64,000 nucleotides of DNA from Scleromitrula shiraiana. Taxonomy: Eukaryota; Ascomycota; Leotiomycetes; Helotiales; Sclerotiniaceae. Under the pieces are notes generated by a model that was not told the DNA's origin, made no database searches, and saw only the letters and a program-made list of their open reading frames with translations. Made by a program: the position numbers and the translations under genes. This document shows, piece by piece, positions 1 to 13,379 of this stretch; position 1 is the stretch's first letter; each line of letters starts with the position of its first letter. The stretch is taken from contig JABELC010000007.1 in assembly GCA_028455995.1 (NCBI GenBank), positions 2,221,478-2,285,477 of the forward strand, read 5' to 3'.

Positions 1-2267
1 AAAAGATCCAATTCATCATCCTCGATTACAGTCAAATTATATCCATTCAAACAGTTCGGGAAAACGAAATATTTAAATAAATGGATGGATGGATGGATGG
101 ATGATTGAAAGGATTGAATAGAAGCTGGAAAATTACACCATCTTACGTTCCGTTGTGTTACGTTACATATCCATGGATTGGATTTGAATCTCTTCCGTTT
201 TTTTGTTATATCGAGGAAGATTTCCCCTGCCTGCCTGCCTGCATAAATACCTATTACATGGACGTCTACTTCGAATTCTACATCACCGTTTCCCGACCCA
301 CCCAGCCTCATTATTTGGATCGTTTTTTCGTTATGTTTTTGGAAGGAAGGGAGGAAGGATTGATTGAGTGAATTTTCTATGATTTGATTTGGTATGGAGG
401 GAATGGGTAGATCGATCGAATTGTTGGTAGGGTTAGAAAGGGGGGAATACGGGATATGGATCGTTTTTTCCTATTCAATCACCTCTACTACAACTATTAT
501 ATCGTACCATGAAAATCGTCACATTTTGCGGATTGGGATGGGTTGGATGGGTTGTATGGGTTGGATGGGGTGATATGGGATGGGATGAGAAGGAATAAGA
601 TGGAAAGAGAGGAAGAAGATAGGAATGGAGAGAAAGAAAGAAAGAAAGAAAGAAGGAAAGCGGGAAGTAGAGAAGAAATGGGCGGTTAGGATTGGAGGGA
701 GTGATGGAGTTAAGATACAATTTCAATGAATGCGAAATCACCTTTTTTTTTCTTCCTTCACGGCTTCCATATCTACTTTGTTTTTAATTTCCTTTCTATT
801 TTCTTCCTTCTTTTCCTTTTCCTTTTCCTCCATTTCCTTCGTCTCATTTTCTTTTCTCCCCTCTCCCCTTTTCCCTTTTTACCTACCCCCTCTTCCCCAT
901 TCTTTCCCCCCATTTTACTTGAATTCTATTTACATACCACACTTCCTTTTTTTGTTCCTTTCTTTACTTTTTACTTTATTTATTTTCCAGAGCATCTTTT
1001 TTAGTTTTTACTTTTCCTTTTCCTTTTACTGTTACTTTTCCTTTTAACTGTTACTTTTCCTTTTACCGTCTTGAATTTTGAATTCCTTAAACCTCCTTTC
1101 TTTTCTTGATATCCCTTACTCCTACTCCTACCCCTAACACTACCACTAACACTACCTCTTTTCTTTATTTTATGGTTTCTTGATGGTTTCTTGATGGTTT
1201 CTTGATTCCGTCGGCTTTTGTTTTTATATTGATGGGGATTTCGGTTCGTTGGTTGGTTGGTTTCTTGGTTTGTTGGTTTCTTGGTTTGTTGATATGTTTC
1301 ATGGAGGCTGGGTTTATTGGCGTGGGATGGATGGATGGATGGATGGCGTGGATGGCGTGGGTTGGGATTGGAATTGGAATTGGAATTGGAATTGGAATTG
1401 ATTGTTTAGGGGGGATGTGTGATGTGTGGTTTGTGATATGATGTGTGATTTGGGTGTGGATGTGGATGTGGGTGTTCGTTTTAGCGGGGTGATGCGATGG
1501 GTTGATGGATGGGATATGAGAGGGATGGATGGGATGGATGGATGGATGGATGGGATGGAGAAAGGGGGTTTGGAAAAGAAAGGATGGAAATAGACGGTAT
1601 GGTATGGTATGGTGTGTTTGGTTTGGTATGGTATGTGAAATAGATGGGTGGAAGGGGTGGAGGGTACGAATGGTGTGTGTATTATATTATATGTATTGAG
1701 GTTAGGTTGGGTTGGGTTAGGTTGGGAAATTGATGGTTAGGAAGGGAGGGTGGGTGGGAGGGTGGGAAAAAGGGAGGGATGAAGGGATGGAGGGAAGGAG
1801 GGAAGGAGGGAAATAGATAGATAAATAGATAGGTATGGTAATGTACGATGCATTTGTATAGAGTACGTAGTTGAATGAGAATATATGAACGTTAGTTTAT
1901 TTATTTATTTATTTATTTATGTGCTTGCTAACTTTGCTAACTTTGTTTATGTGATTATTTATTTATTTAATTATTTTCTATATAAATATAAAGTTGAAAT
2001 AAACGAGTAAATAAGTAAATAAGTAAATAAATGAGTTTAGTTTAGATTGAATTAAAGACGATACAAGAATCAAAAAGGGCGATATAGAAGCGTAGTGGAA
2101 ATAGATGTATGCATAGATAAATAGATGCATACATGCATACATGCATATGTGGGGTTAGAGCGAGGGGAGCATCTTTATCTGGAGTTTAATTTATTGGGGT
2201 TGTATGGTGTGGTGTGGTGTGGTATTATGGTATATATAATTAATAGGGATAGATGGGTAGATAGATG

Positions 2268-2308
<41 letters not shown>

Positions 2309-3437
2309 GTAGGTATTGAGAAAATGAGTGAAAGTGAAAATGAGTGAAAGTTAAAGTGAAAATAAGTAATGATAGATGAGATAGATGAGATATGAGATAG
2401 ATGGAGATGGAGGTGTAGTGTTTGGGTATGATATTGCGGTTGGATTGAATTAGATGGATGGATGGATAGATGGATGTTGGTTATTTATAGTTATTGGTTG
2501 ATTGATTTATTGGTTGGTTTATTTTTTGGATGGGATGGATGGGATGGGATGGATGGGATAAATAGATAGATGGGATAAATAGATAGATGGGATAGATGGG
2601 ATGGATGGGATGGATGGGATAGATGGGATGAGATAGATAGATATGATGAGAGATGAGATGAGAGATAAACTTAGTAAAGGCGGAAGTGGGAGTAGGAGAG
2701 TTACTCACTTAGTTATTAGCTACTAGTATAGGTGAAAGTGGAAGTAGAAGGAAAGTCTAAAAGCTGGGTAGCTAGTAGTACTCGGTTATATTACTAGTAT
2801 GTAGATAATTTGATAGTTCTTTTTTCTTTTTCTTTCTCTTTCTCTATTTTTTATTATGATTTTTGTTTTATTTTGGATTTATTTGTGTATTTATTTGTGC
2901 GTTTATTTATTTATTTATAAGTTATCTATTCCAAGTCCTTTTCCTCAATTTATCAATCAATCGCCAAACTAAAACTCTACTTCGTAATCGTAATCGTACA
3001 TAAATATCATATACAAATCTCATGCACCCACCCTCCCCGCACCGCCCCGCCAGCACCGCCATCATTCAATCCAATGCATCCACCTCAATTACGTACAAAT
3101 CCACTTGTTTTTTTATTATCTGAGGAGGGAAGAAAGAGGGGCTACTTTAATTCTAGATTTAGATGTGGTGAGGTTAGAAGGTTGATCCTTTTTTGGTCGT
3201 GAGTGGGAGTGGTTTTGTTTTGTTTTGTGCAGTGAGTGTTGTGTTGTGTTGTATTGTGTTGTGTTGGTCTATATCTATGCGTCTTTTTTCTTTGCTTTGG
3301 GATTTTTTTACTTTTTTCTTGCTTTTTGAGGAAATTAGACTCGTGGGTTCAATTACATGGAGTGGAATGGGAGTGGAGTGGAGTAGGAGAATGAAGGTGG
3401 GTGAGTAAATTTGTAGGTGACTGAGTATCTGGTTAAT
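1..3437. other. Gene desert: microsatellites, polypurine and polypyrimidine tracts
   Basis: I find no supportable gene here. The stretch is low-complexity: GGAT/TGGA runs near 80-105, 1325-1350 and 1500-1560; a nearly pure C/T strand at 745-1080; a TTGGAA hexamer run near 1365-1400; TTTA runs near 1895-1920; GATA runs near 2265-2310; and GGGAT/GGATA mixtures at 2525-2640. Open frames in it translate to single-residue-biased peptides, which is typical of repeats read through. It could be a long untranslated region or promoter of a gene to the left of the window; the sequence does not decide. Confidence 0.7.
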
Positions 3438-4365
3438 CCCTACGGTATCACGTATTCAGGGAGCGAACCTGAATAGAATTCAATGACTTTCCTAAATGAA
3501 CTTCAGAAAATCGGCCATTTTAATATCTAGGCATATTAAAACTTTAAACATCAATATATTAAACTTGCAATTAACTAAAAGTTGAATTTCATATAGTATA
3601 AAATAGTCAAATTTAAATTTAAAGATTAACTTCAAATAAACTTTGAATAAAATCCGGGTAAAATTTATCGATTTTAAATTTTATTTAAAATAGCTTTGTT
3701 GTTAATCTTATATATATATATTATAGGGTTATTATTCAATTTTTTAATAGATTTTTATTAGTTAAAGATTTATTTAATCTTTTATTAATTTAATTTAATC
3801 TAATTTATATAAATATAATTTTAAGCTTTATAATTTTAGATTATAAGGCTTTAACTATTTCTAATTTCAACTTTATTTTTTATAAATTAACAATTTTATT
3901 ATTTTAAAGAAGATGATTTTCTATAAGAAATTATAGAATTTAAAGGTATATTTATATTATTTTTTGAAATATACTAATATTAATTTAAGCATATTAATAA
4001 TAAGAAGAGTATAGGGTTAATTTTGATATATTAACTAAATTAGGAAATAATGAAGTATATTAATTATTAATATATATTAATTTTATATACAAATGTAATT
4101 TTGTATATAAATATAATTTTGTATATAAATGTAATTTTATATGTAAATATAAATAGAAATGTATTAATTTTGTATATAAATATTATATTAATTTGGTTTT
4201 ATATAATTATTTGAAATAAACTTGAAAATTTAGGTTGAATTTGTATTAGTAAATGATTACTCCCCGAAAATCAACTTATAATGCAATTGAAATTTCAATT
4301 ATAGTATGAAAATTTCCTTTTTTGAATGGTATTCAAGAAATCCCTGAATAGGTGATACCGTAGGG
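3438..4365. mobile_element. AT-rich element with 25-bp terminal inverted repeats
   Basis: The left end (3438-3462, beginning CCCTACGGTATCAC) is repeated in inverted orientation at 4341-4365 with one mismatch in 25 bases. The 3-bp word AAT flanks both sides (3435-3437 and 4366-4368) and may be a target-site duplication. The interior is extremely AT-rich, holds no ORF and resembles RIP-mutated DNA. Inverted ends, short flanking duplication and 928-bp length fit a non-autonomous DNA transposon or the RIPed shell of one. No transposase remains, so the superfamily is not assigned. Confidence 0.75.
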
Positions 4366-7300
4366 AATGGGAATATGGCTACATGGGTGAATGAACGATA
4401 TACTACTAAGAGATGATATATATGTGGTTTATGATGGGACGTAGATAGAGGGAGTACCGATACGTATGGCATGCTGGGGTAATTGGGAGTAGGTGTGGAG
4501 ATGGGAGGATTTGGGTATATCTGACTCATTGTTATGTATATACGATTCTACTATCATATCATCCTATAATTATAATCATAACTATAACTATAACTATAAC
4601 TATAACTATAACTATAACTATAACTATAACTATATCGTTTATTCATACGTCAATACAGCGTCCACTTACGTGTATGTGCATGCACAGCGACGGAAACAAG
4701 AATGTCGGTTTTGATGTAGAGTTTGCTATGAATGAAATGCACTCGATGATCATAAAGACTATTGGAATTAAATAAATAGATCGAATTAATTTCGACCAAC
4801 TCAAAACTCAATGGATTGGAATGACCAGAAACATGAGGGTAAAGTTTATAAGAGGAACAGTGCGAAGAAGATAAAGCATGACCATAGCGAGGGAAATAAC
4901 TAGAGGGAGAGGGAGGAAGAGAATACGGTATATGAAGTAGATGATTGACTTGGTTTATGTGTGGAAGAGATATGGAGTCGGCGTTAGGAGTGAGTAGGGG
5001 GGTGGGGGGTGATTCATATATGAATTTGGGTCTTCTATCTGTTTGTTCCTCTCCTCCTTCTCGATAGTATATGCATTACTTTCCTGGACTTTCTACTGAG
5101 CTTTCTAATACGTACTGATATACCGGCTAATTGATTTGTTGATGTTGATGTTGAGTTTGCTTTTGATTTGTTTGTTTCTTAGTCGTTTGAATGGTTATTA
5201 ATGTGATTATGAATGTGAGATGTTGAGATTAGATTGGATTTAGACTCGGACTAGATTAAGTTCTGGTTTATGGTTAAATGGGTCGGTTAGGTTCTTGTAT
5301 GGGGGAAGTGAATGTGTGGATGATGGCGCAATAAGTGAGTGAGTGGGATTTGGCGAAAAGAAAGAGGGAGAGAAGGGAGAATGGGGTATGGTAGGTGCTA
5401 GGTGGTACTGTCGGGTTTAATGAGTGATGAGTAAAAGTCTAGAGAATACGGGGAAGAGAGGAATGGAGCAGTGATAATAGGTTGAGATCGAATTAGATGG
5501 ATGAGTGGGTCATCTAAGAGGGGGTCCTGAAACGGGAGGATCATAGGTGTGATATGGGTGGATGGGTGGATGAGAACGGATTGTATAAGTGGGAAGACGG
5601 GGAGGAAGAAGGTGGATAGATAGGGGAGAAGGGGATCATGAGATGGGATGTGATTGGAAGAGATGGGGAGAAAAAAGGGAGAAAGACATAGGATTACATG
5701 AATGGACCAATCGATTGATGAAAGTCAGTTGAATTGAGTATGGAAAACGATACAGCGAATATGGTTTATAGGAATGTTTGGGAACTATTTGAATGTAGTG
5801 ATCTTGAAGTCTATTGAAGTGTAATGAGATGAGTTGTCTGTATTAAGTGTAGTAGTAGGAAAAGGAGGGGGGACAGGTAAATTCCTTATAATTTTGATAT
5901 CGGGAACGACAAATGATGATGAGGATTATTGGGAGGTTGAATTTGATATTGAGGGTTTTCTTGCACTTTGAAAGGAAGAAGGATCTCTGCAGCCTTCTTG
6001 CTTGATTATCTGATAAGGAAGGGAAGTGGAAAGGGGGATAGTAATGATGAAAAGAGATGAAGAAGAGAATACAGTATATCGTTTATCCTTGATTTCACGA
6101 CTTGTAGCTGTATTGAGATTGAATGAATAATAGATGATGCTGTGATTAGCATCAAGAGAATATCTAGCAACAATTGTTCAAAGTAAACAATGTGATAACG
6201 ATGATCATTTTTAAAATCTCTCTCAATCTCAAATCCAATACATTTCATATATAGTACTCGGGCTTTTGGGTTAACTCTTGGGACTCGAGAGAGAAAATAT
6301 ATTCTGGATCGAATTAGCTTCTAAGCCCCCCTTTCTCTGATTTAGCGGTACCGCGAAAAATAAAATGTGACGCTTGCTTTCGTCGCTCCGATAAAATTTA
6401 GCTTCACCAACTCTAGGATCTTGTCTACTACTGAATACTTGAGGAATGAAATAAACGATTGATGTTTGCAATGCAAATTAATTAATTCTCTTTTCATTTT
6501 CTCAGATTCAGGAGAATTCCTCCTGTTCACTGTCCAACAATTACGACTTCATCAGCGGATTACACGATACCGACATCCCATCGCAACTCTATTCCATACG
6601 AATGCGAAAACCTTCGTTCCCAAAGAAATATGTCAGTGGCTTATATGACTCCAGCTGAATCCATCCCATCCCATGCATTCGTCTTGCGTCCATCGACGCC
6701 CCATACATCGACAAGGACAACACATGGGATTTGATCAGAATATAATGTAATGTGATGTGATGTGATGTGATGGGATGGGATGGAAATTCCCATTCGGGAT
6801 TTTCAATGTAGCATTGGAGACCGACACCAAATGCCGAGCTTGAGTGTTTAAGCTTATGATGATATTTGAGTCGTGGATGAGTGAGCTCAGCCCTAATATC
6901 AAGGTTGGGATTTATCGTATATTATGGTAATGTACCGAAGATTTTTGTTCCATATGAGTAAGAGTTTCATATGCTTGTTGGATGAGATGTTTGTGTTGAC
7001 CGCAATGAAGGAGGCTGAGGGGTGAAATAATATGGAAGGGGTTAAACGGGGAGGCTTAGCTAGGAGAGTAAGGTATAGGAAATAACCGTTTTATATGGTT
7101 GTTCTAGGATTTACCCAGAAAAACCGCGGATGCTACATGTCGTTCCCTTTACAGGGTATGGCCTTCTATATGTATATATACTGTACATATGAAATTACTA
7201 CTATATTCCCGGCGCATGGTAAATCCTCCCCTTTTCGGGGAATCGATAAATGGACCGTTGTTTTTAGGGCTTTGGAACTAAAATGCTTATTTTAACTTAG

Positions 7301-7480
7301 CTTGGACTTTCGAAGATAGTGAAAGGAAGTATGTGTATGTTCAAGGTATTTTAGGTTTCCTACAGTGGGGTGATCGGATTTGCAATCAATTAATCAGCAA
7401 TTAATCGTCGGACTTCGTTTAATCTTTGTAACTTGAAACTTGAAGGGACTTCGATTTTTTGTCAATGTACTAAGGAAGAT
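4366..7480. other. Intergenic, low complexity, no gene recognised
   Basis: A (CTATAA)n array of about ten copies lies at roughly 4578-4633. The rest is GGAT/GAGA-rich single-copy-looking DNA. Short ORFs at 6006-6650 and 7095-7295 have no recognisable motif and no convincing codon pattern. Confidence 0.6.
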
Positions 7481-7489
7481 GTTTTTGAT

Positions 7490-9170
7490 AAATGAGTTTA
7501 TTTTTTTTTAGAAAAAAATTTTGATTTTATATAACACTAGTATAAACTTACTATATATGAAAATTAATTTTTTATTATATTATTATAATTTTAAAAAACA
7601 TTAAAATTTAATAGTATCATATTTAAAGATTCAGAATTAAATTTATTAACTTGAAAATTGAAATGAATTCACTGATTAAATTTTTAATATAGCATTTTCA
7701 AGTTAACTTGAAGACTTGAAGATCATGATGCCAGTGATCATCAACCGTGACACTGACATGAGAATTATTTTGATTCAAGTTTATAATAACTTGAACTTGA
7801 AAATGAATAAGTTTTAACTTGAATATTAAGTTACTAGAAATAATATTATTACTAGTATATTTTTTTCAATAATATTTTGCTAGAATTTAAAAGTTTTTTA
7901 TATATAATTTCTTTTATTTACTAGTACTTGTATTTTGATTTATGATTTTAAAAAACGTTAATATAAATTAATAAAATATTTTGAAAATATTATACTAGTA
8001 CTAAGTAACTTGAACTTCAAGTTGCTAGTAGTTGAATACTTTGTTCAGTTTAATATATTTCTTAATTAATTCAAGTTTATTTTTTTTAAATCGTTTTATT
8101 ATTATTTCAAGTTTTTAGTTCAGTTCTTTTATTTTAAGTTTCAAGTTGCTACTAGTCTGAGTATTCAATTTTAACCGAGTTATACTAGTAGTATTAAGTT
8201 AGATTTTATATTTATTTCAAGTTATAACTTGAAATATAATTTAGTGACTTGGGTATTTACTACTAGTAGTACTATAAAATTATATTTTTATATTTTTTAG
8301 ATGATTTTATATTATTTAGTACTAGTAATAAATATATAGTACTACTAGTATTATATGATAGTACAAATCTTAATTTCAATTAAATAAAATTCAAACTTTC
8401 AACTTGAAGTTCAAGTTCAAGTTGTAATAAAATTAATATTTATTTAAAAAATTAAAGAACTTGAAACTTGAAGTCTAATTTTCAAGTTACTACTACTACT
8501 AGCCTGAGAGTAATACGTAGTATATTTCATTTAGTATCACTGGTTACTACTAGTATATAAATAACATTTTTAATAATAATTGACAACTTCAACTTGAAGT
8601 TGAAGATGATCATACTAGTAGTAAAAACTTGAATATTATTTTATTCAACTTAGGCTTCAAGTTGAAGTTTATATCATTATATTTTTTTATATGATATTTG
8701 AAATCATGATTCTTTTATTTCAAAATTTTTATTTACTCAAGTTACTAGTAGTATTAGTACTAGTACTAGTACTAGTAGTAATATAATTCAGTTATGATCA
8801 TTCTAGTATAATAATAAAAGTTTTTATTTAAATATTTAATTAAATATTTTTTAATTATTAATTACTAGTACTAGTACTAGTACTATTTATTTTTATTATC
8901 ATTATTAACATATAGTAATATATATTTAAAATATTTTGATTTTATATAACTTGTTTTGATTTTTTTAAAAAAGTTTTACAATTCTATTTTATAAATTATA
9001 TGATTTTTATAAAAAAACATTCCGACTCCGACTCCGAGTCGATCAATCATGATAATTTTTCTAAAAATATTGATTATATTATAAAAAAATTAAAATATAA
9101 TTATATATAAAATAATTTTTTTATAAAAGATAAACTTGCTTATTAAAGACATTGTATTTACACTAGTAAT
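7490..9170. repeat. AT-rich, RIP-like block dense in AACTTGAA and ACTAGTA words
   Basis: A block of about 1.7 kb that is mostly A and T, with many copies of AACTTGAA, its complement TTCAAGTT, and ACTAGTA. Composition changes sharply on both sides. No ORF of note is present. I could not find terminal repeats. The most economical reading is a transposon mutated beyond recognition by repeat-induced point mutation; a satellite-like origin is also possible. Confidence 0.6.
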
Positions 9171-10250
9171 AGAAAAGCTTAGTCCTTCCATGATGGAAAA
9201 TTAAGCGAAATCCGATGATTAATTGAATCCACCACGATGAAAATCAAGACATGGGCGCCATTGATGCCTATATGTAAATCTGGTTTGGTTTGGGAATCAA
9301 CTGCTACAGCAGTAATGTTACTCTAGACAGGGAAGACAGAACATCGGTAAGGTTTCCATACAATGTAATCTAAATCGCATTATACCTAGGTACTCATATA
9401 TAATGCAAAAATCTCAAATTCAAGCGGAACCAAATTTGTACGAAATAAGTTGAAAGATGGATGATCATTCATCTACCTCGTGGGTAACGAACAGAAAAGA
9501 AATAAGGTTCTGACAAATGAAGGGGCGTGGACACTGACTGCGCCGTTCACAGATTCGTGGCATCGAAATAAAGTACCGATACCTGGGTAACTTTTGAAAC
9601 ATTCAATAATGCTAGTCTCAAGTAGACTAAACCGAAGTCTTGGAGGCGGGATGGCGCAGTTTTCAAGAGGAGTGTATCCAAGTTTCGAAATTCAAAATCA
9701 GCACATATGAGTCGAGAACCGATATGCCTTTATTAGGGTGACCGCAATTGAAATGGATCATCAATATCATGCCAAAAGAAAATATCTCGGTATCGCATAC
9801 GCGATCATCGCCAATGGAAACTTTGCATATAGTTTGGAGGATTTTGACACAAACAAGAGAAAGAAGTTGTGAGGGATGAGGAACAATTCTCCTAGGAATG
9901 AATGCATCGATTGTGTATGAAATATATTCATTTGCTATCATAAAGTATTTCGGATCATTTCCAAAATGATATGGAACTTAGATGCAGTCCATGCTTTTTC
10001 GCACTCTGAACGAAAGCGGTTCAATAGATTGGTTAATAACAAGGGTTTTAACATGGTAAATCATTCAAGCGAATGCGATAACAGGGGAATGAAGACATTA
10101 GGAAGCGGGGCTATCGATTTAGTTCGGGGTTATTATTATCGAATTATCCAAACATGGCCACATGTGAATATAATATTATATGAGGTGGACCAAAAACTTA
10201 TAGATCCTCAAATTTATATTAAATCAAGGTTTAAATTGCGCGGACACAAA
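9171..10250. other. Intergenic, upstream of the Zn2Cys6 gene
   Basis: An open frame runs on the + strand from 9966 into the transcription factor below, but the segment before 10251 has no family similarity that I recognise. I therefore treat it as 5' leader or promoter. Confidence 0.5.
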
Positions 10251-11556
10251 ATGCCTTCAAGAAGGTCGCATATCAAATCGCACCATGGTTGTAGCCAATG
10301 CAAACTGAGAAGGGTTAAAGTAAGTTGTTCTTATTTATGTATGGGAAATGGGTGGAAACTTCGAAACATCTTAGTTCGCTAATACTTTCGAAATCCAGTG
10401 TGACGAAAGACAACCAATTTGTTCAAGATGTATCGCATACGAAAGAGAATGTAAATATAATTCCTTGATAGCTCAAGCGCCCGGCCAACACAGCTTCGAA
10501 TTGCGACCACCGCCTAGCAACAAGAGCAGTAATAAATCATCCAAACCAGTAATCATTCGACCATCAGCTCGAAAAGGAGACCTACAAATCATTCCTAACG
10601 CCCATCCAAGTCCCTACGCAGGAATTGTCCCTCCTCTTCCGTTCGGTATACATAATGAATCAGACGACGCCCTCCTTCATCACTACATAAACGTAGTATC
10701 TAAACCCGCTTCCTCAGCATTCAATCGTCCCGACCACAGCAAATGGGAATCAGCCGTCCAAAAAAATGCCTCGACTCATGAATTCGTTTACAATGGAATG
10801 CTTTCATTTGCGTCCCTCCATCTTGCCGTCCTTCAACCTTCCAAACGCAGCCTCCATATATCCAACGCGATGAAATTCCAAAATCAGGGAATGGAACTCT
10901 TTCGGCCTGTCTTGGGGAACATTTCCAAAAGTAACTGTGAAGCGGCGTTGGGATTTTCAGGTCTATTGATCGCATCCGTTTATGCATTTCCTATCGCCCA
11001 AGCAGGGGCGGAAGGAAAGAAAGACAGATTATTAGATTATTTAACGAGCATTTTCTCGCTATTTAATGGGACAGTTGCACTTTATAGGATGGGATGGATG
11101 GGCGGATTAGACAATAACTTGTCTGCTTATTTGAGGGAGAAGGTTTTACAAGACGATGTTGATGGCGGTCCTAGAGTGGATGGCGAGGATTACTTGGAGA
11201 GATTAGAAGAAATTGAAATTGAAAATTTGGAGGATAAGGATCTAAAAGCTTTGTATAAACATGCTGCATTCCAGGTTAGGAGAAATTTGAGGAGGACGGC
11301 GAAGTATCCGGGAAGGTCGTGGCCTGGGACGGCGGATCCTAAATTTATTACATGTGTGAGGGATAGGCAACCTATTGCATTGATTTTGGTGGCTTATTGG
11401 GGTGTAGGTCAAGATAGAGGGGTGGGGTATCATTGGTGGGCTAGGAACTGGGGGAGGGATTTGGTGGATGTCATTTCTAATGAGTTGGGTATGGAGTCGG
11501 ATGAAGATTGGCAGTATTATATGGTATGGCCTAGACATCAAATGGGCCTACTTTGA
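10251..11556 (+). CDS. Zn2Cys6 fungal transcription factor
   Basis: Two exons, 10251-10319 and 10399-11556, joined across a 79-nt GTAAGT..CAG intron that falls inside the zinc cluster, give 408 residues. The N-terminus is basic, then Cys14, 17, 24, 31, 34 and 41 form C-x2-C-x6-C-x6-C-x2-C-x6-C, the binuclear zinc DNA-binding domain of the Gal4 class. The remaining ~365 residues contain DALLHHYINVVSKP followed by helical segments, the layout of UPC2/sterol-uptake-control-like regulators with a short DBD and a C-terminal ligand or activation region. ATG 10251 is chosen because it places the zinc cluster at the usual N-terminal distance. It is expected to be nuclear. Targets are unknown; the next intact enzyme gene, the FAD monooxygenase at 19.5 kb, is 8 kb away and separated by pseudogenes. 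Confidence 0.9.
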
Positions 11557-12167
11557 GAGTACTAGGGAAAGGAATTTCGTGAAGGTGGAATTGATATGAA
11601 CTTTCTCGAGTGATTGTATTGAATAATGGAGTATAACATCTACTTCATGTTGGGTTCAGGTAGGGCGAACACGAGTTTGTAAGAATATAGATAGAACTGC
11701 ATGAATTTATGAACTAGATTTTCTGTACAATCCCAAGACACCCAAAGTAATACAATAACAAGGCATTCATCTGGAAAGATTATCTGTATAGTTTTAGTGG
11801 CACCAGAGGATGCATCAATTCATGCACCATCTTCAAATTTATATTTTGATTATTTAGTATCTATTTATATAATAGATAGTTTTGAATTATTAGCATTAGA
11901 TCGAACTATACGATTATTCAAAATCCAAGTAAATAACTATAGTTTCTCATGTACTGCATGCATGTTCATGTCGCATAAATGTTATTTTGATTCTTATACT
12001 ATCTGTGCATCAATTATGACTGTAGTATCAACCAGCTCCAGAGATCGAAATTGCCGACTGTTGCCAATTTTTCTGCCCAACTTGTATCACAAATAGTTTT
12101 AGATACCCCAGAGGCATTATATCAAATGACGATACTTTCTACAAACACATCATCGATCCATCAAGCT
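11557..12167. other. Intergenic between convergent genes
   Basis: 3' flanks of the Zn2Cys6 gene (+) and the 2EXR gene (-). An ORF at 11797-12096 lacks any recognisable motif and is not called. Confidence 0.5.
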
Positions 12168-12890
12168 CTACTCCCATATCTCAAAACGAGCACCGCATCT
12201 CTTAGCCAACCTACATCCAGACATTGACGATCGCCCAAAATTCCGATACAATCTCTCTACCTCCTTTGACTTCATAAAATGACGTACTGTCTCCTTATCA
12301 AAATCATCTACAACGAAGAAAACTTCCCACAATCCGCTAAGCTCCAGAATCTTCGAATATACAGCCTTTCCGAAAGGTTCATTCATGAGGGCAGGAAAAG
12401 CAAAACCGACGGCCAATGAACGGATGGGTATATATCGAGGACTCTCCTTTATCTGCTTCACAATTGACATCACCGTGTAGGTTCCATCAGCGCAAAAACT
12501 GATTGTATCGATTATGGGATTGAAGTAAATAATTTGGTCGAATGATGAATGATTCGTAACTCTGGTGGAGTTCGAAGGAAATAGAATATGTCCGTTCCTT
12601 AAAGCTAATCTCTTGGCTTCTTTACGCGACTCCTGACATATGTTGAACACGACTGGCAAAGGACTAGGAGAGTAGCGTGGACAAAAGCCCGATACATGTA
12701 GCGAGCTATTATTATCATGCTCGACAGTTTGCACTTCCACAATTCGTCCAGGTGTTATGTTGTACAAACGTTCCCATATCGTGAGGCGGATCTCTAAGGC
12801 AAGATCATTCCAAGTTGTGGGTTTGTTGTTGTGTTTTGCTGGAACTTGAAGTACCGAGAGGATTCCAAGCTCGCTTGTATTGTCTGACAT
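12168..12890 (-). CDS. 2EXR domain protein
   Basis: A single-exon frame of 240 residues from ATG 12890. The segment WNDLALEIRLTIWERL near residues 28-43 matches the 2EXR signature (L-x-x-E-I-R-x-x-I-W), which defines a large fungal family of unknown biochemical function. A second typical block, VVFNICQESRKEAKRL, follows around residue 80. The family is strongly expanded in Leotiomycetes and often found in accessory regions. No signal peptide or membrane segment is visible. The gene is intact, in contrast to the 2EXR relic about 500 bp away on the other strand; the two are too different by eye to be a recent tandem duplication. Role unknown. Confidence 0.85.
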   Translation of the reverse strand: MSDNTSELGILSVLQVPAKHNNKPTTWNDLALEIRLTIWERLYNITPGRIVEVQTVEHDNNSSLHVSGFCPRYSPSPLPVVFNICQESRKEAKRLALRNGHILFPSNSTRVTNHSSFDQIIYFNPIIDTISFCADGTYTVMSIVKQIKESPRYIPIRSLAVGFAFPALMNEPFGKAVYSKILELSGLWEVFFVVDDFDKETVRHFMKSKEVERLYRNFGRSSMSGCRLAKRCGARFEIWE

Positions 12891-13379
12891 CTTGAGGGAG
12901 TGTCGAGTCGTTTGTGATAGTCGATCGTGGTTTTTGCTGCGATGTTATGACGAAACAAAATTGATGATACACCAGAAAGTGGTAGGTAGATAGAAAAGTA
13001 ATATTATTAAGATTTTGTGGAATGGAAACTATGTATATTCTGGACTGACTTATATATTGTTCTACCTACTAGACCCACTAGGATATGTGCTCTGCACTCT
13101 ACAAATTGAATCAAATGGCGCGGAGAAATCCAATGAATCTAATGAAAGTTCTTGTTATATTGTTCTCTGTTAATTTGAAATGCTTGCAACATCATTCACT
13201 CCTTCATGCCTCTCTACCATACCAAATTGCTAGGTGGACCTGATCCGTAAGCCTGCGTGCCTGTGAGAGCAAATGGGAATATAGATACCCCTGCATCCTA
13301 AAATTTTAGACTTGAATCAATAACGACAACCTCAATAATTGATATTATTTCCAGTCTCTACACACTTCTTCAGAATATT
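12891..13379. other. Divergent intergenic region between two 2EXR loci
   Basis: Nothing specific is seen beyond ordinary AT-moderate promoter-like DNA. It separates the intact 2EXR gene (-) from the disrupted one (+). Confidence 0.5.

Noticed and set aside
475..1047. Phe/Ser/Leu-rich ORFs on both strands
   Set aside because: They arise from polypyrimidine/polypurine DNA; there is no motif and residue bias is extreme.
9966..10250. Upstream in-frame extension of the Zn2Cys6 regulator
   Set aside because: It lacks family resemblance and would put the zinc cluster unusually far from the N-terminus.
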